Shown here: positions 15,104-23,655 of the stretch, in pieces
How positions within the stretch are numbered: position 1 is the first letter of the stretch
Layout of the letters: every line of letters starts with the position of its first letter
Notes under the pieces: generated by a model
What the model was told of the DNA's origin: nothing
Seen by the model: only the letters and a program-made list of their open reading frames with translations
The model's database searches: none
DNA from: Oscillospiraceae bacterium
Lineage (GTDB): Bacteria; Bacillota; Clostridia; Oscillospirales; Oscillospiraceae
Direction: 5' to 3'
Length of the DNA: 53,422 bases
Assembly: GCA_022795735.1 (NCBI GenBank)
Contig: JAAWHG010000014.1
Coordinates: 1 to 53,422, forward strand
Translations under genes and position numbers: made by a program

Positions 15104-17050
15104 TTAGATGTCCAGTGCCGCGTGGTAGGCCTGGTACACCGCATTGGTGATGTTGCTCGGGCGCACGCAGTCGCCGATCTCGCGGACAAAGGGAGCGCAG
15201 GCGCGCAGGGCGTCCACATCGTCCCGATTGGCTCTCTGCCCCACGGCGCAGACGATGGTCTCGCCGGGAACCAGAACCTCTTTGCCGTCGGCATCCTTGC
15301 AATACAGCCCCTCGGGGGCGACGCGGAGTCCCTGATAACATAGATGGGTCTCAGTATACTGCTCCACCTGCTTCATCAGGATGGGGCGATGGCGGATGTT
15401 GCAGTCCACAGCGAGGCTGTCGCGCATTTCGACCAGATGGACTTTCTTGCCTTCCATGCCCAGATGTACAGCACACTCGCACCCGGCCAGTCCGCCGCCC
15501 AAGACGACGACGGTATCCTTGACCTTGCCCTTCTCCAGATAGTAGTCGTTGACGACGACCACGTTGTCCCCGTCCAGGCCGGGCAGCGGCGGAACGATGG
15601 GCTTGGAGCCGACAGCCAGAATCAGCGCGTCGGGCTTCTCGGCCTCAATGGCATCGGGAGTGGCGGGGGTGTTCAGCCGCACGTCCACGCCCTCGACCTC
15701 CAGCATACGGGCATAGGTCAGGCTCAGCTGGTACATCTCGTACTTAAAGGGGATGGCCTGTTCGCTCTTGAGGATGCCGCCCAGCTTGTCGGACTTTTCA
15801 AAGAGGACCACCTTATGTCCCCGCTGCGCGGCGGTGATGGCAGCCTTCATGCCGCCCACGCCGCCGCCGGCCACGACCACCTTCTTAGACTTGGGCGCGG
15901 GCTCGACCTCCATGCCCTCGATCTCGCGGCCGATGATGGGGTTGACAGTGCAGCGCCGGGTGCCGGTGGTGGGACGCTCGGCCATGCAAGTGAAGCAGCG
16001 CAGGCAGCGGACGATCTCGTCCTCGCGGCCCGCCGCAATCTTGTTGGGCAGGTTGGGGTCGGCCAGCAACGCGCGGGCCATTTCCACCACGTCGGCCTTG
16101 CCGGAAGCGATGATCTCTTCCATCTGGGCCGGGTCGTTGAGGGCGCCGACGGTGGCAACCGGCTTCTTGACGTGCTTCTTGATTTCAGCGGCCAGGTAGA
16201 CGTTGCGTCCATGCTCGGCGAACATGGGCAAATGGGTGTCGAAGAAGCCGAACTGATAGGAACCGGCGGACACGTGGATCAGGTCAACCAAATCCTCCAG
16301 CGCCTGGGCGATCTGAATGCCGCCTTCCAGGTCGTAACCGCCGTCAAACAGCTCGCTGCCGCTCATACGCAGCTCAATGGGGAAGCCGGGGCCAACCGCC
16401 TCGCGTACCGAGGTCAAAATCTCGCGGGCCAGACGGATGCGGTTCTCAAAGTCCCCGCCGTACTCGTCGGTGCGGTGGTTAAAGGCCGGAGAGAGGAACT
16501 GGTTAATCAGCCAGCCGTGACCGGCGTGGACCATGACCATCTCAAATCCGGCCCGCTTAGCCAGACCGGCGGTTTCACCGTAGGCCTTCACGATGTCGGC
16601 GATCTGCTCCTTGGTCAGCGCCTTGACCGGAATGCCGTCGGGGCGGGTCCAGTCGCTGGGACCGAACTGGCTCAGTCCCTTCTTTTTATCCTTGTCCACC
16701 AGATAGGTCCCGGCGTACTGGCCCGAATGGCTCAGCTCCACGCTGGGAATGGCTCCATGGCGGCGGACCGCATCGGCCAGGAAAGTCCAGCTCGCGAGGC
16801 AGCCGGGCGTCTTGAGATCGAGGTGGAACATATGGGAGGCGTCTGTCGCGGGGTGAACAACCAGCTCGCTCGCCGTGACGGCGGCGGCGCCGCCCTTGGC
16901 GCGCATCTCATAGAAGCCGGGCGTCCGGGGGCCGACACAGCAGTCGGCGGTGATATCGGTACCGCCCATGGGCGCGGCGAACATGCGGTTACGGAAGGTC
17001 ACGCGGCCCAGTGTGATGGGTTTGCACAGGTTGGGATACTTATGCTGCAT
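15104..17050 (-). CDS. Old-yellow-enzyme-type NADH:flavin oxidoreductase with 4Fe-4S and FAD/NAD domains
   Basis: 648 residues organised like 2,4-dienoyl-CoA reductase, BaiCD/BaiH and trimethylamine dehydrogenase: an FMN TIM barrel (1-340), a 4Fe-4S site (Cys349, 352, 355, 367) and a two-Rossmann FAD/NAD(P) domain (GGGVGG at about 394 and GGGLAG at about 525). The barrel carries HAGHGWLINQFLSP (175-188), the usual substrate-facing HxxH pair. These enzymes usually reduce activated C=C bonds, and some demethylate amines. In a corrinoid operon it may reduce the side chain of an unsaturated aromatic substrate or act on the demethylated product. A hairpin (17092-17120) lies between it and the UroD-family methyltransferase gene. 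The exact substrate is unknown. Confidence 0.9.
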   Translation of the reverse strand: MQHKYPNLCKPITLGRVTFRNRMFAAPMGGTDITADCCVGPRTPGFYEMRAKGGAAAVTASELVVHPATDASHMFHLDLKTPGCLASWTFLADAVRRHGAIPSVELSHSGQYAGTYLVDKDKKKGLSQFGPSDWTRPDGIPVKALTKEQIADIVKAYGETAGLAKRAGFEMVMVHAGHGWLINQFLSPAFNHRTDEYGGDFENRIRLAREILTSVREAVGPGFPIELRMSGSELFDGGYDLEGGIQIAQALEDLVDLIHVSAGSYQFGFFDTHLPMFAEHGRNVYLAAEIKKHVKKPVATVGALNDPAQMEEIIASGKADVVEMARALLADPNLPNKIAAGREDEIVRCLRCFTCMAERPTTGTRRCTVNPIIGREIEGMEVEPAPKSKKVVVAGGGVGGMKAAITAAQRGHKVVLFEKSDKLGGILKSEQAIPFKYEMYQLSLTYARMLEVEGVDVRLNTPATPDAIEAEKPDALILAVGSKPIVPPLPGLDGDNVVVVNDYYLEKGKVKDTVVVLGGGLAGCECAVHLGMEGKKVHLVEMRDSLAVDCNIRHRPILMKQVEQYTETHLCYQGLRVAPEGLYCKDADGKEVLVPGETIVCAVGQRANRDDVDALRACAPFVREIGDCVRPSNITNAVYQAYHAALDI

Positions 17051-17091
17051 GCTAATCCTCCTACAATGAAATCTTTCTCTTATTTCGAAAG

Positions 17092-17120
17092 CAGGGAAAC
17101 CAGAAAACCTGGTTTCCCTG
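17092..17120 (-). promoter_or_regulatory. Intercistronic 12-bp perfect hairpin
   Basis: CAGGGAAACCAG (17092-17103) and its exact complement (17109-17120) with a 5-nt loop, in the gap between the UroD-family methyltransferase and the flavin reductase genes. There is no T-run after it, so it is more likely a processing or mRNA-stabilising element, or a partial attenuator, than a full terminator. Confidence 0.6.
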
Positions 17121-17170
17121 AAATTTCAGAATCTTTTACACCTCACTGGAGGTGCATTGGGGTTTTGCGC

Positions 17171-18160
17171 TTAAAACATCTCCTTGGAGCACTTGTCGAT
17201 CTCGGCGTCGAGGGCTTCGTAGACGCCGGGGAAGGTGCTGACGGGAAGGCCCTGGGAGGCGTTGGGGATGAAGTACAGCTTACCGCACTCGGCGCAGGCG
17301 CGCTTGACTTCCTGGGCAACCTTCTCCTGGGTCCAGCCCTCAAAATCAACGGTGGCGCTGTCGATACCGCCCATGAAGCTGATCTTTCCGCCATACTCCT
17401 TGATAAGCTCGGGGATGTTGTTGGTGGTCATGACGCCCTGCCAGATGTCGATGCCCATGTCGATCATGTCGGGCACCAGGGTGGCGGCGTAGGAGTCGGA
17501 GTGATGGATAATCAGCTCAACGCCGTGGGACTTGTAATAGCCGTAAATCTTCATGTAGGCGGGCTTGATGAACTCGCGGAACATTTCGGGCGAGATGAAG
17601 GTGGAAATCTGGGAACCCCAGTCGTCGTGGTGGAAGAGGGCGTCGGGCTTGAGGTATTTGACAATCTCGGCGGCCAGGTCCAGCTCGAACTGGGTGATGC
17701 AGTCGATGAGCTCGTGCATCTCGTCGGGGTTCTCATAGAAAGCCATCAGACACTCCTGGATCTCCAGCAGATAGTGGCACTGCTCGAAGACGCCGGGGAA
17801 GACGGCGGGGGTGACATACTGATCTTTGCGGTCAATCTTCTCAGCCTGCTCAATGAAGGGCTCCCACTCCTTGGCGTCGTAGATCACCTGGGGAACCTTT
17901 ACGTACTTTTTCCACTCTTCAATGTCCTTGATGACGATGGTATCGGGCTTATGGACGGGGAAAGCGCCCGGCATGCCCTTGGGCCAGGAACGGGTTACGC
18001 CCCAGGCGTTGACAATGTTTTCCTCACCGGGCTTCGGGGCGGGGTTGTGCTTGCTGAAGGCGTTGCCGACAATCATGCCGAAGGCCTCGTACTGCTTGAC
18101 AAAACGGTCGGGCTTGCCGCCGTGGATAGTCTCGAGAAGGTTTTGGCGTTTCGTCAACAT
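17171..18160 (-). CDS. UroD-family corrinoid methyltransferase (methyltransferase I)
   Basis: 329-residue member of the uroporphyrinogen-decarboxylase/MtaA/O-demethylase superfamily. In acetogens such proteins take a methyl group from methanol, thiols or aryl methyl ethers and put it on a partner corrinoid protein. Visible blocks are FHHDDWGSQ (176-184), LIIHHSDSYAATLVPDMIDMGIDIWQG (216 onward) and ISFMGGIDSATVD. Where CoM-type relatives have a zinc-binding HxC, this protein reads HHSD, so the metal site may differ. AAGGAGGG precedes the ATG. The corrinoid protein gene is 21 bp upstream, the usual pairing. Substrate is not certain; an aryl methyl ether is my preferred inference. Confidence 0.9.
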   Translation of the reverse strand: MLTKRQNLLETIHGGKPDRFVKQYEAFGMIVGNAFSKHNPAPKPGEENIVNAWGVTRSWPKGMPGAFPVHKPDTIVIKDIEEWKKYVKVPQVIYDAKEWEPFIEQAEKIDRKDQYVTPAVFPGVFEQCHYLLEIQECLMAFYENPDEMHELIDCITQFELDLAAEIVKYLKPDALFHHDDWGSQISTFISPEMFREFIKPAYMKIYGYYKSHGVELIIHHSDSYAATLVPDMIDMGIDIWQGVMTTNNIPELIKEYGGKISFMGGIDSATVDFEGWTQEKVAQEVKRACAECGKLYFIPNASQGLPVSTFPGVYEALDAEIDKCSKEMF

Positions 18161-18181
18161 AGCGTATTCCCTCCTTGTCTA

Positions 18182-18817
18182 TTAACCGGCCAGCTTCTTG
18201 GCGGCCTCGGCGGCGGAAGCGGCGTCGGGGGTGTAGCAGTCGGCGCCAATCTCGTCGCAGAACGCCTGGGTGATGGGCGCGCCGCCCACCATAACCTTGA
18301 CGTTGCCGCGCCAGGAGGCCGCGTTGATCTTCTCCACCGTGGAGCGCATGGCGGGCATGGTCGTGGTCAGCAGGGCGGACAGGCAGATGATTTTGGTGTC
18401 GGGGTTCTTCTCGTAGGTATCAAGGAAGACCTCGTCGGCCACATCGACGCCCAGGTCGATAACCTCAAAGCCGGCGGACTCGATCATCATGCCGACCAGG
18501 TTCTTGCCGATGTCGTGCAGGTCGCCGGCGACGGTGCCCAGGATCACCTTGCCGCGGGAGGAGCCGCCGCCCTGCGCCAGAGCGGGCTTCAGGGTCGCGA
18601 CGCCGGCCTGCATGGCCTTGGCGGCGATGAGCATTTCGGGAACAAAGATTTCGCCCTTGCGGAAAGCCTCGCCGACGCGGCCCATGGCGTCGATCATGCC
18701 CTCGTTGAGGACCATGTTGGGGTCGATACCCTCGTCCAGGGCCTGCTGCACGAGGCCGGGAACTACCTTACGCTTGCCCTTCTCAACGGCAGCGGACAGA
18801 TCAGATAAAACAGACAT
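18182..18817 (-). CDS. Corrinoid protein (B12-binding methyl carrier)
   Basis: 211 residues. The N-terminal helical cap domain (about 1-85, VLNEGMIDAMGRVGEAFRKGEIFVPEM) is followed by a cobalamin-binding Rossmann domain with the base-off motif DLHDIG (99-104; His101 is the lower cobalt ligand), SAL (147-149) and GG (178-179). It shuttles the methyl group between the UroD-family methyltransferase and the pterin-binding methyltransferase encoded on either side. The ATG at 18817 is chosen because GGAGGG precedes it; an in-frame ATG at 18832 overlaps that site. A small hairpin (18891-18908) lies upstream and may help give this stoichiometric carrier a higher dose. Confidence 0.95.
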   Translation of the reverse strand: MSVLSDLSAAVEKGKRKVVPGLVQQALDEGIDPNMVLNEGMIDAMGRVGEAFRKGEIFVPEMLIAAKAMQAGVATLKPALAQGGGSSRGKVILGTVAGDLHDIGKNLVGMMIESAGFEVIDLGVDVADEVFLDTYEKNPDTKIICLSALLTTTMPAMRSTVEKINAASWRGNVKVMVGGAPITQAFCDEIGADCYTPDAASAAEAAKKLAG

Positions 18818-18890
18818 AGTAAAACCCTCCATGAAAATGATAGTATATGAAAAAGTTGATTACCCGCACCCGCCCTCCATACCGGGGCGT

Positions 18891-18908
18891 GTACCCGGCG
18901 GTGGGTAC
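18891..18908 (-). promoter_or_regulatory. Small hairpin upstream of the corrinoid protein gene
   Basis: GTACCC (18891-18896) and GGGTAC (18903-18908) around a 6-nt GC-rich loop, within a 107-bp gap that is long for this operon. Possible mRNA processing or stability element; no T-run. Confidence 0.4.
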
Positions 18909-18924
18909 GGAGCTTTTAAAAGCC

Positions 18925-19734
18925 TCAGTTCTTGACAGGCCCAAACAGGCCTTCACGGTAGGCGCTGATGTACTCCATGCAGAAGTCGTCCTCGCCCAGC
19001 AGAGCCTCCGTCGCGTAGATTAGGCCCAGCATATCGCGGTTGAGGGGATCGAGAATCGCGCTGTCCAAACCGGCGTTCATCGCCAGAACGGTGAAGCCGA
19101 GGTTAATCATCTTGCGGACGGGAAGATTGAAGGAAATGTTGCTGACCGCCGCCGTGATGTGGATGGAAGGATAGCGCTCGCGGACGGTGGAAATGACCTC
19201 AATGTTGGTCTCGATGCCATTCTCCGAGGTGCAGAGCATTTCAACCAGGGGGTCGATGTGCAGACGGTTGGGGGAAATGCCGTACTCCTTGGCCTTGGTC
19301 ATGATGTTGTCAAAAACTTTCAGACGGTCGGCGGCGTTCTTGGGAATACCGGTGTCGTCAGAGCAGAGCGCGATGCACTCCCAGCCGGGATTGTCGCGCA
19401 TAATGGGAAAGATTTTGTCGATTTTGTCCCCTTCGCCCGAGACCGAATTGAACATACCGGGCTTCTTGCAGAACTTGTAAGCCTGGGTCAACACGTCGGC
19501 GCTGGGGCTGTCCACCGAAATGGGAAGGTCGGTGACCTCCTGGATGCAGTCGATCATCCAGTGCAGGGTCTCAACCTCCTGCGCCTCGGGGACAGAGGCA
19601 CAGCAGTCGATAAAGGACGCGCCCGCCTCAGCCTGCGCTGTAGCGCGGGCCTTGATGAAGTCCGCATCGCGCTTTTCGATAGCTTCCGCTACCGAAGGGA
19701 TGGAACCGTTGATCTTTTCGCCAATAATAATCAT
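18925..19734 (-). CDS. Pterin-binding methyltransferase (methyltransferase II, corrinoid to tetrahydrofolate)
   Basis: 269-residue TIM-barrel protein of the AcsE/MtvA/MetH pterin-binding family (MIIIGEKINGSIPSVAEAIEKRD at the start, then GASFIDCCASVPEAQEVETLHWM, LPISVDSPSADVL, NSVSGEGDKIDKIFPIM and SPNRLHIDPLVEML). It would take the methyl group from the methylated corrinoid protein to tetrahydrofolate, sending it into one-carbon metabolism, or run in reverse. AGGAGG lies before the ATG. With the neighbouring corrinoid protein, UroD-family enzyme and RACo it completes a four-component demethylase set. Confidence 0.92.
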   Translation of the reverse strand: MIIIGEKINGSIPSVAEAIEKRDADFIKARATAQAEAGASFIDCCASVPEAQEVETLHWMIDCIQEVTDLPISVDSPSADVLTQAYKFCKKPGMFNSVSGEGDKIDKIFPIMRDNPGWECIALCSDDTGIPKNAADRLKVFDNIMTKAKEYGISPNRLHIDPLVEMLCTSENGIETNIEVISTVRERYPSIHITAAVSNISFNLPVRKMINLGFTVLAMNAGLDSAILDPLNRDMLGLIYATEALLGEDDFCMEYISAYREGLFGPVKN

Positions 19735-19779
19735 GTATGTTCCTCCTAAAAATACAAAATTAGAATCTTTGAAAACCGG

Positions 19780-20535
19780 TCAGATGAACAGGCCGAAATA
19801 CTCCTCGAGCAGCCGTTTTCGCGCCTCGGGATCCGATACGGTCTTCGACTCAGCAGGCCGGCCCAGCCCTTGGGTCGAGAACTGATCGTCCACCAGGGCG
19901 TATTGGCCGTCGGGAATGCAGCGGTAGACAAGGGCTTTTTGAGTAAAAATGGAATCCGAATGCAAGGAGAAATAGCCGTTTAGGGTTTCAAAATCAATTT
20001 CCAGCCAGGGCTCATCCCGGAAGGAAATCAGCTTCCGCACCTCGTCGGGGTCATGCCGGTATATCACCTGCTCCCCTTCGACGACCGCGGTGGAAAAAAC
20101 CTCCCCCGCAATCTCCTGCCGCTCTCCGTTGAGGCACAGCAAGCCCTTGGGGCCAGGGCCGCCGTAGCCAACGTCGGCAAGCCACTTCTCCCCTTCCAAC
20201 CGGACAATGGTCACCCGGTGGGAGAGGGGGCGGGGCGGCGTGCGCCGATATAGAATCCGGGCGGCTGCGGGATAGCAGTCGTAGCCCAGTTCCTGGAGCA
20301 GCAAAAAGAAAAGCTTGTTTAACTCGAAGCAGTAGCCCCCCCGGCGGCGGACAATCACCTTATCAAAGAGGTCTTCCTCCCGCAGGGAAATTGGGCAGGG
20401 ATGGCCCGCTATGTCCAGGTTCTCAAAAGGGACCTGCTCCAGATGAGACCGCACCAGCGACCGCAGCGCCGGAACGGAAACACCGTCCCGGGCCGCGTCG
20501 TTGATACGCTTTAGGTAAGCTTGGACGTCCAACAA
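19780..20535 (-). CDS. Arylamine N-acetyltransferase (NAT)
   Basis: About 251 residues with the cysteine-protease-like NAT triad: Cys69 in RRGGYCFELN, His106 in LSHRVTIV and Asp121 in DVGYGG. Spacing matches known NATs, which move an acetyl (or other acyl) group from CoA to arylamines, hydrazines or similar. The start is a TTG directly after the transporter stop codon, with GAGAGGC inside the end of that gene, so translation is probably coupled. Its presence in a corrinoid demethylase operon is unexpected; it suggests that the substrate or product carries an aromatic amine, or that the fold is used for another acyl transfer. No other NAT is in the window. Confidence 0.92.
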   Translation of the reverse strand: MLDVQAYLKRINDAARDGVSVPALRSLVRSHLEQVPFENLDIAGHPCPISLREEDLFDKVIVRRRGGYCFELNKLFFLLLQELGYDCYPAAARILYRRTPPRPLSHRVTIVRLEGEKWLADVGYGGPGPKGLLCLNGERQEIAGEVFSTAVVEGEQVIYRHDPDEVRKLISFRDEPWLEIDFETLNGYFSLHSDSIFTQKALVYRCIPDGQYALVDDQFSTQGLGRPAESKTVSDPEARKRLLEEYFGLFI

Positions 20536-21915
20536 TTAGCCTCTCGCGTCGATCTCGGCCTGATACTGCATGACCTTGGCCTTGGTCAGGCGGTAACCGA
20601 CGATCAGCAGCACCGCACCGGCGGCGCAGAAAATGGCGGGCACCATCGCGAATGCGACGGTCATACCCTGACGGGCCGTGCCCTCCAAGACAACGCCGGA
20701 CTGCCAGTTCACAGCCGCGAGGCAAGCACCCAGAATGACGCCGCGAAGGAAGACGCCAATCTTGAGGGGCAGGTTTTGCAGGCCCATAACCCAGCCGGCG
20801 GCGTTCTTGCCGGTCTTCCAGGTGGCGTAGACCACGGTGTCGGCGTAGAGCGCGGGAGAGGAGGCAAAGGCCATGCCGTAGAAGAACTGGGCAACGGTCA
20901 TCAGAGCGATGACGACATAGGCGTTGGTGTACAGCACGTAGATCAGGAACAGGAAGACCGCCATACCGATGTAAGCCAAGATGGTAATGGAACGGGAGTC
21001 CATCTTCTGAACCAGGAAACGTACCGAGTACGCGCCGATGATGGCGCCGATGGCGATGAGCAGGGTGTAAAGGGTCATGTGGCCCGGGTTGCCCATGGCG
21101 TCACGGAAGTAGTAGATCGCGGAGGCGGCGGTGACGAACTTGACGCACCACTTGGCCAGGTCGGCGATCATGAGGATGAGCAGCTGGGGATTCTGGAACA
21201 GGGAACGGAACATCTCGGGGATGCTGACCTTGTTCACCTGCTTCTTGGCGCTGTCAACCGTCTCGATTTCCTCATAGCCGTCGGTCATCTTGTAGTGGGC
21301 GAAGTAGCCGACCACAAACAGAATGCCCAGGCAGAAAGCGGCAGCGGCAAACTGGTTCTTCTCACCGACGATGCCGGCCAGGAGGGTCGCGAAGGGCAGG
21401 CCCATATAGGAGAACAGCAGGCCGCCGATGTTGTTCCAGGTTGCGCGGGAGGACGACAGGGCCGCGCGGTCCTCTGGGGTCTTGCCGACCACGCTGACCA
21501 GGGTTGCGTTGGCGACGTAGGCAAAGTTCCAGATCACGTGGGAAACGACGGCGGCGATGATGATGAGAACGGCGGAAGTCATCTCATTGTCGCCGATGCG
21601 GATGAACTGGAAGGCGTAGATAAAGGGAACAATCCACGGTACGACGATCAGCCAGGAGCGGTAACGGCCCCATTTCATGGCCTTCGAACCGTTGATAATG
21701 CCGCCGTACAGCCAGGAGAGGCAGGCGTCGATGATGGAAAACACCGAGTTAATCAAAGCGGCAATCGCGGGAGAGAAGCCGCCCACACCTGTCAGGAAGT
21801 TCATGAAATAGAAGGTTTCGATGTTGCTCATCAGGACGAAGCCGGCGTCGCCGACGCCGTACGCGTTCCGCAGAGCTGAGCTGAGCTTTTTAGGCTCTTT
21901 TTTGTTGTTGTCCAT
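20536..21915 (-). CDS. MFS transporter, GPH (glycoside-pentoside-hexuronide) type
   Basis: 459-residue twelve-helix carrier. The N-terminus (LSSALRNAYGVGDAGFVLMSNIETFYFMNFLT) and the cytoplasmic loops (MKWGRYRSWLI, KTPEDRAALSSSRATWNNIGG) resemble the GPH cation-symporter branch of the major facilitator superfamily. These usually import glycosides, but several uptake systems for other small organic substrates belong here. It sits between another membrane protein and the NAT gene, so it is a strong candidate for substrate import. A hairpin (21959-21996) lies upstream. GGAGG before the ATG is clear. Confidence 0.9.
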   Translation of the reverse strand: MDNNKKEPKKLSSALRNAYGVGDAGFVLMSNIETFYFMNFLTGVGGFSPAIAALINSVFSIIDACLSWLYGGIINGSKAMKWGRYRSWLIVVPWIVPFIYAFQFIRIGDNEMTSAVLIIIAAVVSHVIWNFAYVANATLVSVVGKTPEDRAALSSSRATWNNIGGLLFSYMGLPFATLLAGIVGEKNQFAAAAFCLGILFVVGYFAHYKMTDGYEEIETVDSAKKQVNKVSIPEMFRSLFQNPQLLILMIADLAKWCVKFVTAASAIYYFRDAMGNPGHMTLYTLLIAIGAIIGAYSVRFLVQKMDSRSITILAYIGMAVFLFLIYVLYTNAYVVIALMTVAQFFYGMAFASSPALYADTVVYATWKTGKNAAGWVMGLQNLPLKIGVFLRGVILGACLAAVNWQSGVVLEGTARQGMTVAFAMVPAIFCAAGAVLLIVGYRLTKAKVMQYQAEIDARG

Positions 21916-21958
21916 GTTTCTCCTCCATTACTTTCAAAAATATGGGATATGCGCTGCT

Positions 21959-21996
21959 ATTATCACGCGCCATCGGCCCCATGGCGCGTGGATAAT
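21959..21996 (-). promoter_or_regulatory. Intercistronic hairpin between two transporter genes
   Basis: ATTATC...CGCGCCAT pairs with ATGGCGCG...GATAAT over most of 21959-21996, with a 6-nt loop. There is no T-run on the minus strand, so it is probably a stability or processing element rather than a terminator. Confidence 0.5.
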
Positions 21997-22017
21997 ACTT
22001 CTTTAAGACGTCCGCCG

Positions 22018-23496
22018 CTACGCGACCATCCCCGCCGGGAACAGAAGAACGGCGAACAGCCCAGCGAACAGGATGGAGAGAATCATCCGCTCCAGCCAGA
22101 CCAGTAGCAATTGTCCAAACTTCACCGGCACGTCGGTGGCCATCAGGCAGGGGACAAAGCTGGCAAGGAAAATGATGGAGCTGACCGGCAGAACCGCCAG
22201 CATGAAGCGAAGACGGAGGCTCCAGGTACCCACGGTGACCAACAGGGCGGGGACGGTAACCTCAACCAGAGAAATCATGGAACCGGTGGAGGCGACGGCC
22301 AATTCCTCTCCCCGGAAGCCAAAGATGGCGAAGAAGGGGCGGAAGATATAGCCAAGCCACTCAACCAGGGGGGTGAAAGTATAGAGCACGACGCCAAAGG
22401 TGGCAAAGAAAGCGGTGCCGGAAGCAACGGTACCCAGGACGCCGATGGTCTCCTTCATAATGTACGCGATACGCTTGCCAAGGCTCTGCTGGCACGCGGC
22501 GAGATCGACCGCCTCGTCCAGCGCGGTTTTGAAGAGCTTGCTCTTGACCGGCTGCTCGGGGTTGGGGGTCACGCCGGGATAGAAGGTGTCGGGCAGCTTG
22601 TTGAGGGGGAAGATGCGGACTCCCACCAGGGTCACCAGCATGGTAATGAGGAAAGCGACCCAAAAATAGAGATTCCAGTAGCTGCGCCCGCCCCACAATT
22701 CCGCGTTGGTCAGGCCGGTGTTGTTGGCCAAGGCGAGCAGGAAGCCCACCGAGACGGTGGAAAGGCTAGAGCCAATGACAAACGCCTCGCGCTCGGTCAT
22801 GCGGCCGCTCTTATACTGGTCGTTGACCGCGATATGGCCTACCGAAAAGTTCCCCAAAAAGGCGGAGACGGCAATGACGGCGGAGCGTCCGGGCAGCTTG
22901 AAGACGGGCCGCATAATGGGCCGCACCAGAACGCCGACAAACTCAACGAGACCGTAGTCCACCAGCAGGGGCAGGAACAGGGATGCCGCCGGAATGCTGA
23001 TGCAGATGGTCACCAGGATATTTGCCATGATGAAAGTGGAAATGCTCTTTTCGCCCAGCGACGCAATCGGGTCGAAGAACCAGTTCATAAAGGCAGGATG
23101 AACGCCGAAGTAGACGTCGAACACGGCGGTGCAGAGCAGCAGGAAGCCGACAATCTTAAAGACAGCAAAGGCGGCGGCGACCTTCGTGGTATGCCAGAAC
23201 TTGCCGGGCCGCAGGAAAAAGAGGTCTACAATGCTGTAGACGCCGATGGCCCATACCACAAAGGGCATGGCCTTGAAATTGCCGGTGTAGAGGGCCGCCT
23301 TGACAAAATTGGTGAAATGGGAAACAATTACGTTGGACTGAGCCGGTACCGCACCCCATTCCCAGGGTCCGAGCTTGATTTGATAGGCGGGAAATGGGAC
23401 GTTGATAAAGAACACAAAGACGCCGACGGCAGAAAAGATCAAAAATTTAATCAGCGCCGCAGTCCGCTTAGATGCGGAAAGGTCAGTCTGGCTCAT
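22018..23496 (-). CDS. YjiH/nucleoside-recognition (Gate) domain membrane protein
   Basis: 492-residue polytopic protein. It resembles YjiH-type proteins with the nucleoside-recognition Gate domain (LPGRSAVIAVSAFLGNFSVGHIAVNDQYKSGRMTEREAFVIGSSLSTVSVGFLLALANNTGL). About ten hydrophobic helices can be counted. The transported molecule of this family is not known. It is the first gene of the nine-gene operon, with GGAGGGCC before the ATG and a near-consensus promoter at 23580-23608. Position suggests it imports or exports something linked to the demethylation substrate; that is inference. Confidence 0.85.
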   Translation of the reverse strand: MSQTDLSASKRTAALIKFLIFSAVGVFVFFINVPFPAYQIKLGPWEWGAVPAQSNVIVSHFTNFVKAALYTGNFKAMPFVVWAIGVYSIVDLFFLRPGKFWHTTKVAAAFAVFKIVGFLLLCTAVFDVYFGVHPAFMNWFFDPIASLGEKSISTFIMANILVTICISIPAASLFLPLLVDYGLVEFVGVLVRPIMRPVFKLPGRSAVIAVSAFLGNFSVGHIAVNDQYKSGRMTEREAFVIGSSLSTVSVGFLLALANNTGLTNAELWGGRSYWNLYFWVAFLITMLVTLVGVRIFPLNKLPDTFYPGVTPNPEQPVKSKLFKTALDEAVDLAACQQSLGKRIAYIMKETIGVLGTVASGTAFFATFGVVLYTFTPLVEWLGYIFRPFFAIFGFRGEELAVASTGSMISLVEVTVPALLVTVGTWSLRLRFMLAVLPVSSIIFLASFVPCLMATDVPVKFGQLLLVWLERMILSILFAGLFAVLLFPAGMVA

Positions 23497-23579
23497 ATGG
23501 GCAGGCCCTCCTCCAGTGTAAAAGAATACCAGCTTTCTGATGCGGGAAGATGCGGCATTCTTTTATTAAAGCTATCATA

Positions 23580-23608
23580 AAGATATACCCTTCGAGGGAA
23601 ACTGTCAA
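23580..23608 (-). promoter_or_regulatory. Promoter of the corrinoid demethylase operon
   Basis: Minus strand TTGACA (23608-23603), 17-bp spacer, TATCTT (23585-23580). Transcription would start near 23573 with a leader of about 77 nt before the first gene. Confidence 0.72.
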
Positions 23609-23655
23609 TTAGCACAAAAGCCTTTTTCAGATTTTCCTTGTTTTTGTAGAAAGCG

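Noticed and set aside
15344-18808. Very long plus-strand open frame (1154 codons)
   Set aside because: It is opposite the flavin reductase, methyltransferase and corrinoid genes and arises from GC-rich third positions; it has no family resemblance and crosses gene boundaries.
20521-23580. Long plus-strand open frames opposite the two transporters
   Set aside because: Low-complexity Gly/Gln/Asp/His-rich products typical of antisense shadow frames; the minus-strand genes have clear membrane protein sequences.
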